Source of the DNA: Dysgonomonas mossii
Lineage (GTDB): Bacteria > Bacteroidota > Bacteroidia > Bacteroidales > Dysgonomonadaceae
Assembly: GCF_004569505.1 (NCBI RefSeq)
Contig: NZ_SPPK01000001.1
Span: forward strand, 1 to 64,000
DNA: 64,000 nucleotides
Reading direction: 5' to 3'
Below, one piece after another: positions 59,110 through 64,000 of this stretch; positions within the stretch are counted from its first letter, which is position 1, and every line of letters begins with the position of its first letter. The notes beneath the pieces were generated by a model that was given only the letters and a program-made list of their open reading frames with translations, did not search any database and had not been told where the DNA came from. Both the position numbers and the translations under genes were made by a program.

Positions 59110-61536
59110 TTAAGGTTTTAAGTCGACAAAAGAAGCCTTGTTATTCAGTACATTATTTACTTTTTCTACAATTTTTGTTTCCGGCAGCATAAATGACTCT
59201 TTAACCTTTGTGTCTAGTGCTGATGCTGCCACTTCAATCTGATAAGAACCTTTGTCAGCTACCCATGCACTCTTTCCTTGATTAAAAGAAGCTAGGTCGC
59301 GAAGAGTTAAACGTAAAGTTACTGTTTGTTCTTCTCCCGGTTTTAGCAATCGGGTCTTGGCAAAAGCCTTAAGTTCTTTTGCGGGCTTATCTATAACATT
59401 CGTTGGCGAGGATAAATATAACTGAACGATTTCTTTTCCTGCCACTTTTCCTGTGTTCTTCACATTAACGCTTACATACAGTTCGTTGTCAAACATCTTG
59501 TCGCTTATTCTCATATCAGTATACTCAAATGTTGTATAAGACAGACCATATCCAAACTCGTATGCAGGTTTTACATTGAAGGTGTTGAAATATCGGTATC
59601 CTACATATACTCCTTCTTTATACATCACTTCGGTTGGTTTGTCGGCAGGAAGTCCTTGGAAATTCTCGGCAGAAGAAACATCCTCATATCTTACAGGAAA
59701 TGTCATTGATAATTTTCCCGACGGGTTTTCTTTCCCTGATAAAATGTCTGCTACAGAGTTTCCTGCTTCTTGCCCCGGAAGCCAAGCCATTAAGATTGCG
59801 TCCACTTTGTCTTTCCAACTTGTAACTTCTATTGCTCCTCCATTATTGAGAACCACTATCACTTTTTTTCCTTGAGCGTGAAATATAGATGATACATTGT
59901 CTATTAGGTTCAGTTCTTCTTGTGTCAGTTTAAAATCAGCTTCAATCTTTCTATCATCCAGTTCTCCCGAACTTCTTCCTATGGTAATTATTGCAACATC
60001 ATTTTTTGAGGCACTTTCTTTTATCATCGATTCCTTAAGTTTTGGTTGAGGCATCAGCGGAACCAGCATTAACGGGTTCGCTTTTAACGCTTCTTTTACT
60101 TTGGCTGCCTCAGCATTTACAAATGGAGTATAAAATTGATCTAGTTTCTGATCCGTTGAATAGCCTGCATTCTTTAGTCCCTCTTTTAGTGATACAATAT
60201 ATGCCTTGTTTACATCTCCACTACCTGTTCCTCCTGCAATGAGATTGTAAGATAAGCTTCCGAAAACAGCCAGATTCTTTGTGCTTGGAGCAAGAGGGAG
60301 AGCATTCTCTTTATTTTCTAATAAAACCATGCCTTCGGTTGCTGCCTGACGTGTGAGTTCTGCATGTTTTTTCAAGTCGGGTTTGTTTGAAAATTGATAG
60401 TTTCTTATTTTGTTTGAAGACAAGATCATATCCAATATTCTCTTTACACAAATATCCAAATCCGCTTCGGTAAGAGCTCCCGATTTTAAATCATTCAGTA
60501 TGTCTTCTTTTTGCGAAGGGATACCCGGCATTAATAAATCATTACCTGCTTTTAGTTGCAGCGATGTGTTGTGTTCTTTCCCTTTACCCATCAGAGCCTC
60601 TAGTCCGTTGCTATATCCACCAAACCAGTCTGTTATAACTACACCTTTGTATCCCCATTCGTCTCTTAGTATTGTTGTCAGCAAATCATAATCGGCAGAA
60701 GTATATATTCCGTTTATCTTGTTATAAGAAGACATTATGGTTGCTGGGTTTGATTCTTTAACTGCGATTTCGAAACCTCTTAAATAAATCTCTCTTAATG
60801 CCCTCTGAGATACATTGACATTCAAGTCCATCCTGTTTTTTTCACTGTTGTTTGCCGCAAAGTGTTTTACCGATGTTCCCGAGCCGTTCTCCTGTATACC
60901 GTTTATCATTGCTGCCGCAATTTTTCCTGTCAATAAAGGGTCTTCCGAGTAGTATTCATAATTTCGTCCACAGAGTGGGTTTCGCATAATGTTGATGGCC
61001 GGAGCAAGTTGTATATCAGATCCGTATTCCAATACTTCGTTTCCTATTGCTCGCCCTACTTGTTCTATCAACTTTGTATCCCAAGTGCAAGCTAATAGAG
61101 TGCCCACTGGGAAGCCGGTTGCATAAAATGTTTGATCTGTGTTTTTTCTGTTTGGGCTGATGCGGACACCTGCCGGCCCGTCTGTCATCACAATAGCCGG
61201 GATACCATATTTGTCAAGAGGATAAGTTGTGCCGGCAGCACCCGGGACTAGGTATTCCGTTCCTCCTACTACCATGTCTTTTATCAACCCCTCGAAGCCT
61301 TTCATGCCTGTTCCCAACACTAGATTTATTTTATCGTCTAGTGTCAGGCGAGTCATTAAGTCTGAAATTCGTTTGTTGTTGGGCAAACGAGTATCTTCAT
61401 ACGGTTGTAGTTTTCCGTCATTATTTAAGTCTGGGAATGTTTTTCCATCTACAACAATTTGTTTAGGCGGTTGGCCTAATAATTCAAAAGTTGCGATAAT
61501 TAAACAAAAACCTGTTAAAATATATTTTTTTATCAT
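59110..61536 (-). CDS. Family 3 glycoside hydrolase (beta-glucosidase type)
   Basis: An 808-residue secreted enzyme with a signal peptide (..ELLGQ). The GH3 barrel has MTDGPAGVRIS, ELAPAINIMRNPLCGRNYEYYSEDP-type segment, VKHFAANNSE and nucleophile Asp in VITDWFGGYSNG (about 299). The alpha/beta sandwich and C-terminal fibronectin-III domain (YEFGYGLSYTTFEY...LRDLASFNQGKSAWVADKGSYQIEV) follow. Likely a beta-glucosidase or beta-xylosidase. Its upstream region has paired operators and a palindrome shared with the TonB receptor at 62678. Confidence 0.9.
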   Translation of the reverse strand: MIKKYILTGFCLIIATFELLGQPPKQIVVDGKTFPDLNNDGKLQPYEDTRLPNNKRISDLMTRLTLDDKINLVLGTGMKGFEGLIKDMVVGGTEYLVPGAAGTTYPLDKYGIPAIVMTDGPAGVRISPNRKNTDQTFYATGFPVGTLLACTWDTKLIEQVGRAIGNEVLEYGSDIQLAPAINIMRNPLCGRNYEYYSEDPLLTGKIAAAMINGIQENGSGTSVKHFAANNSEKNRMDLNVNVSQRALREIYLRGFEIAVKESNPATIMSSYNKINGIYTSADYDLLTTILRDEWGYKGVVITDWFGGYSNGLEALMGKGKEHNTSLQLKAGNDLLMPGIPSQKEDILNDLKSGALTEADLDICVKRILDMILSSNKIRNYQFSNKPDLKKHAELTRQAATEGMVLLENKENALPLAPSTKNLAVFGSLSYNLIAGGTGSGDVNKAYIVSLKEGLKNAGYSTDQKLDQFYTPFVNAEAAKVKEALKANPLMLVPLMPQPKLKESMIKESASKNDVAIITIGRSSGELDDRKIEADFKLTQEELNLIDNVSSIFHAQGKKVIVVLNNGGAIEVTSWKDKVDAILMAWLPGQEAGNSVADILSGKENPSGKLSMTFPVRYEDVSSAENFQGLPADKPTEVMYKEGVYVGYRYFNTFNVKPAYEFGYGLSYTTFEYTDMRISDKMFDNELYVSVNVKNTGKVAGKEIVQLYLSSPTNVIDKPAKELKAFAKTRLLKPGEEQTVTLRLTLRDLASFNQGKSAWVADKGSYQIEVAASALDTKVKESFMLPETKIVEKVNNVLNNKASFVDLKP

Positions 61537-61565
61537 ATCAATATTTTTTTATCAATTTTATAATA

Positions 61566-61581
61566 ACGTATTTTACACACC
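61566..61581. promoter_or_regulatory. Operator site downstream of the GH3 -7 box
   Basis: ACGTATTTTACACACC fits the local consensus RCGTATWWWRYACRYY seen at four places. It overlaps the expected GH3 transcription start, 5 bases past the -7 box, a repressor-type position. Confidence 0.55.
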
Positions 61582-61586
61582 AGAGG

Positions 61587-61594
61587 CAAAATTA
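61587..61594 (-). promoter_or_regulatory. Candidate -7 box for GH3
   Basis: Minus-strand TAATTTTG is a perfect TAnnTTTG match, about 50 bases before the GH3 start codon, with operator sites on both sides. Confidence 0.6.
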
Positions 61595-61610
61595 ATACAT
61601 ATGCCCATAT

Positions 61611-61626
61611 GACGTACATAATACGC
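61611..61626. promoter_or_regulatory. Operator site upstream of the GH3 -7 box
   Basis: Minus-strand GCGTATTATGTACGTC, the second GH3 operator, overlaps the -33 region 16 bases from the -7 box. It is very close to GCGTATATTGTACGC at 62567. Confidence 0.6.
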
Positions 61627-61637
61627 TTTTATTTTTT

Positions 61638-61651
61638 ATGTTGTATAACAT
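61638..61651. promoter_or_regulatory. ATGTTnnnnAACAT palindrome upstream of GH3
   Basis: ATGTTGTATAACAT is centred about 50.5 bp upstream of the GH3 -7 box. The matching site at 62539 is 51.5 bp from the receptor -7 box. This is a class I activator distance; a CRP/FNR-family carbohydrate regulator is the likely binder (inferred). Confidence 0.55.
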
Positions 61652-61717
61652 GCAGCATGAGGGATCATGTCGTCTGAAAAATAGATATTGGTTTAATGAT
61701 GTAAAGAAGAGAGACTT

Positions 61718-62464
61718 ATGAAATCATTGTACTTGGAGACTTTTAAAGCACAGACAGAAAATATACACCCGGGACTATCTGTAGACTGTGTTATTATATC
61801 TTTTCATGAGCAAAAAATGAAGATATTGCTCAATAAATATAAATTAAGTAAACTGTGGATGTTGCCGGGAGGTTTAGTCCATAAAGAAGAAGATGTGGAT
61901 GAAGCTGTACAAAGAGTTTTACTTCAGCGCACCGGTTTGACTAACATAAAATTGAGACAATTCTATTTATTTGGAAAGAAAGATCGCTGTAATATAGATA
62001 ACAATAGAGATCTGCTGGAAAGTTATGGTGTTAGCCCTGACGATATCCCCAATTTGATGAGCCGATATGCGACGTTGGGCTATTTTGCTTTCGTGCGTTA
62101 CGATCAGGTATCGTTGAGCGAAGACGATACAGACTTGAGTATGTGGTTTGATATAGATAAAATACCTAAACTCAGCCATGACCATAATGAAATCATAAAT
62201 CGGGCAATAAAGCATATACGACTGCTTATAGACGTTATTCCTATCGGATATGAATTGCTTCCCGAGGAGTTTACGATAGTAGAGTTGCGAAAGATATATG
62301 AAGATATATTGGGAGAGGAACTTGATAAGCGTAATTTTAGAAAACGAATGCTAACTTCTGAATTGATTGTTAGTCTTGATAAAAAGAGAGAATTAGATCC
62401 CTATCCTCAGCCAAACTTGTACTCCTTCAATATGAAGAGAATAGAAGAGCTGTTGGATTTATGA
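61718..62464 (+). CDS. Nudix-fold transcriptional regulator, AraR/NrtR type
   Basis: A 248-residue protein. Residues about 15-155 form a Nudix fold whose box reads GGLVHKEEDVDEAVQRVLLQRTGL; the catalytic REUxEE core is RVLLQR, so hydrolase activity should be lost. Residues about 165-248 are a winged-helix DNA-binding domain (FTIVELRKIYEDILGEELDKRNFRKRML). This is the NrtR family architecture; in Bacteroides, AraR of this type controls arabinose and related sugar genes. It lies between GH3 and the TonB receptor, both of which carry candidate operators. Confidence 0.87.
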   Translation: MKSLYLETFKAQTENIHPGLSVDCVIISFHEQKMKILLNKYKLSKLWMLPGGLVHKEEDVDEAVQRVLLQRTGLTNIKLRQFYLFGKKDRCNIDNNRDLLESYGVSPDDIPNLMSRYATLGYFAFVRYDQVSLSEDDTDLSMWFDIDKIPKLSHDHNEIINRAIKHIRLLIDVIPIGYELLPEEFTIVELRKIYEDILGEELDKRNFRKRMLTSELIVSLDKKRELDPYPQPNLYSFNMKRIEELLDL

Positions 62465-62538
62465 TATAATCATTTTGTTATTATTTATGTGTATCCAAGT
62501 ATGTTTTATTCATGCTTGGATATTTTTTTTCTTATTTT

Positions 62539-62552
62539 ATGTTTTAAAACAT
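62539..62552. promoter_or_regulatory. ATGTTnnnnAACAT palindrome upstream of the TonB receptor
   Basis: ATGTTTTAAAACAT is a perfect 14-bp palindrome centred 51.5 bp before the receptor -7 box. Flanks (TTTT before, G after) are shared with the GH3 site. Confidence 0.55.
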
Positions 62553-62566
62553 GTTATTTTGTTGTG

Positions 62567-62581
62567 GCGTATATTGTACGC
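62567..62581. promoter_or_regulatory. Operator upstream of the receptor -7 box
   Basis: GCGTATATTGTACGC has perfect GCGTA/TACGC arms around a 5-base centre. It covers the expected -33 region (ATTG at 62573-62576, 20 bases from the -7 box). Confidence 0.62.
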
Positions 62582-62596
62582 TAATGAATAATGCTA

Positions 62597-62604
62597 TACT
62601 TTTG
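62597..62604 (+). promoter_or_regulatory. -7 box of the TonB receptor gene
   Basis: TACTTTTG is a perfect TAnnTTTG match 73 bases before the start codon, enclosed by two operator sites. Confidence 0.62.
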
Positions 62605-62608
62605 TATC

Positions 62609-62624
62609 GCGTATTAAATACACC
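62609..62624. promoter_or_regulatory. Operator at the receptor transcription start
   Basis: GCGTATTAAATACACC begins 4 bases after the -7 box and so overlaps the likely start of transcription, mirroring the site at 61566 in the GH3 promoter. Confidence 0.58.
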
Positions 62625-62677
62625 ACACGTAAAAGACTGAACTTAACAAAATTAATCCCTAATGTTTTAACATAAAT

Positions 62678-64000
62678 ATGAGAAATATAAATATCAATAA
62701 AGTAATATATACCGCTATCTTACTATCCTTATTGGGTAGTACAACTATATATGCGCAAAAGGTTGAGGCGCTAAAAAAGGATACGGTTGCAGCCGATGCT
62801 AAAGATGAAAAAAACATGATGCTGAATGCCAGCAGCAGTACGGGCCCTCGTACAGTAAATATCGGACTGCCTGCCGGGGTTGGCGGTACATCGGTTATGG
62901 AAAATGGACTACCTGTCTCTTACTTTTACTGGCCGGTTCTTCCTACTAGAGCATGGCGATTGGATGCTTCAACTATAGGTTTCGAAACTCTAAACTTAAA
63001 TCAGACAGCATTGCGTACGGGAGATGTCGGCATTTCTATTGCTACGTATGATAATCTGGGGACAGATAGGGTATTTGGTAATTTTGACATTACCGGAAAC
63101 CATTACGGCTTGATGAAAGCTACTGGTGCTATAAGTGCTCCGATCAATAAAAATGGACTTTCTTTTGCAGCAGGGTTTTATCTTAATTATGATCCCGGAA
63201 CATTAGACGTCCCTTTCAAAAAATACTATAATGACCAGACTCAAATGTTTAAAGGAGCATTGACCCAGAAATATAACGGAGGCAGGGATAAGATCAGCGT
63301 TATGTATAAATATATGAATACAGGTGGAATATCTTTAGGTTTCAGTCCCTTTTACTATAATGGGGATGGTAGTATAAAGGAAATTCCAGGCGTAAAAATC
63401 GGACGGTCTTCATTCTTTGAAAAATCAGGAAAAGTATGGATGAAAGACGTGTATTCAGGGAATATGATTGAAGAAGATATGTTTGACCAAAATAAATGGA
63501 AAACACATGAATTATATCTTATCGGAGAAAACAAATTTGATAATAACTGGAACTTAAACTATACATTTAAATTGTCACAAACCAAAGGCTCTCAATTGAT
63601 CCAGGTGCTGTTAGGTGCACACGATATCACAGGTTATAGCTATATGGATGGTACGCCTGTAAAAGGGAATGCCGGCATTCAGCATTGGCTCTTCTCTAAT
63701 CCCGAAATGACTATAAAAACTCTATCAGGAGTTTTGAATCTGAATAAAAAGACCAATACGCATGATTTTAATATAGGCTTAATGGGGGCTATGTATAATC
63801 CGGGAGAATATTATACAAAAACCTCAACATATTATACAGACGTAAAAGAGAACCCTTCTAAAGTTGTTGATAACTCTAATCAGATATTTCAATTTGATCA
63901 ATACGGTCAAATTAAAAGTATAGTAGGAAATGAAATGTACAATATCGGAACAGAGTACGATAGCGGATATGAAAGAAAACTGGCTTTATATTTCTCTGAT
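62678..64000 (+). CDS. TonB-dependent outer-membrane receptor, 5' part
   Basis: An open frame of 441 codons from ATG at 62678 to the window end, without a stop. Signal peptide (..LLGSTTIYAQ), then a short charged stretch and a plug-like segment VNIGLPAGVGGTSVMENGLPVSYFYWPVLPTRAWRLDASTIGFETLNLNQTALRTGDVGISIATYD, then long alternating beta-strands of a barrel (SFAAGFYLNYDPGT, KISVMYKYMNTGG). The usual N-terminal carboxypeptidase-like domain of SusC proteins is missing. Likely takes up an oligosaccharide, given its shared promoter layout with GH3. A possible partner gene would lie beyond the window. Confidence 0.72.
   Translation, partial: MRNININKVIYTAILLSLLGSTTIYAQKVEALKKDTVAADAKDEKNMMLNASSSTGPRTVNIGLPAGVGGTSVMENGLPVSYFYWPVLPTRAWRLDASTIGFETLNLNQTALRTGDVGISIATYDNLGTDRVFGNFDITGNHYGLMKATGAISAPINKNGLSFAAGFYLNYDPGTLDVPFKKYYNDQTQMFKGALTQKYNGGRDKISVMYKYMNTGGISLGFSPFYYNGDGSIKEIPGVKIGRSSFFEKSGKVWMKDVYSGNMIEEDMFDQNKWKTHELYLIGENKFDNNWNLNYTFKLSQTKGSQLIQVLLGAHDITGYSYMDGTPVKGNAGIQHWLFSNPEMTIKTLSGVLNLNKKTNTHDFNIGLMGAMYNPGEYYTKTSTYYTDVKENPSKVVDNSNQIFQFDQYGQIKSIVGNEMYNIGTEYDSGYERKLALYFSD

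Noticed and set aside
62662..62673. ATGTTTTAACAT just before the TonB receptor start as a further activator site
   Set aside because: The spacer is 2 instead of 4 bases and it lies in the leader next to the start codon, not in an activator position.

Overview
This AT-rich window looks like a chromosomal piece of a Bacteroidales bacterium, probably Dysgonomonas or a close relative. The evidence is a GldH lipoprotein, a protein with a gliding-type C-terminal domain, a bacterial serine palmitoyltransferase, TonB-dependent receptors, DUF6427/DUF4286/DUF4884-type small proteins, many TAnnTTTG-type -7 promoter boxes, and a dense set of secreted glycoside hydrolases. The genus is an inference from gene content; the 5S rRNA, tRNA and RNase P RNA are present but were not compared with a database.

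Layout. (1) 1-4.4 kb: end of an rRNA operon (5S), tcdA, purD with a DUF6427-type membrane protein, and one CAT-anticodon tRNA. (2) 4.6-16.9 kb: a carbohydrate-degradation cluster with a choloylglycine-hydrolase-like enzyme, GH43, a tandem esterase (SGNH plus alpha/beta hydrolase), GH31, GH92, a divergent GH95 and a further esterase. It has no SusC/SusD pair. (3) 17-28 kb: a gliding-type C-terminal-domain protein, serine palmitoyltransferase, a degenerate M23 protein, dxr, rseP, metF, holB, a RicT/PSP1 protein and gldH. (4) 28-50.7 kb: mostly housekeeping genes (rnhB, rlmL-like, pabC/pabB, miaB, an ABC exporter, rnpB, ndh, dedA, tonB, pdxJ, nadK, lpd), plus a PNGase F-like enzyme, a DigH-like GHL10 lipoprotein, a DUF362/DUF6599 pair and a YtxH/holin-family envelope-stress operon. 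(5) 51-59 kb: an iron-siderophore TonB receptor with a PepSY membrane protein, then a C45-type Ntn hydrolase, an SDR, lipB, ruvC and small genes. (6) 59-64 kb: a GH3 beta-glucosidase, a Nudix-fold AraR/NrtR-type regulator and the start of a TonB-dependent receptor, apparently the edge of a second carbohydrate-utilisation locus.

The most informative non-coding signals follow. Four copies of an RCGTAT..YAC operator flank the -7 boxes of the GH3 gene and of the terminal TonB receptor, with nearly identical geometry. An ATGTTnnnnAACAT palindrome lies about 51 bp upstream of both of those -7 boxes and occurs again in the GH92/GH95 divergent region. A GTRACAAAAGTRACA element of about 50 bp recurs upstream of holB, pabB and lpd. 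A 31-bp exact copy of GH31 coding sequence sits just after the GH43 stop codon. A 152-bp composite inverted repeat separates GH95 from the converging esterase. No CRISPR array, complete insertion sequence, prophage or defence island was seen.
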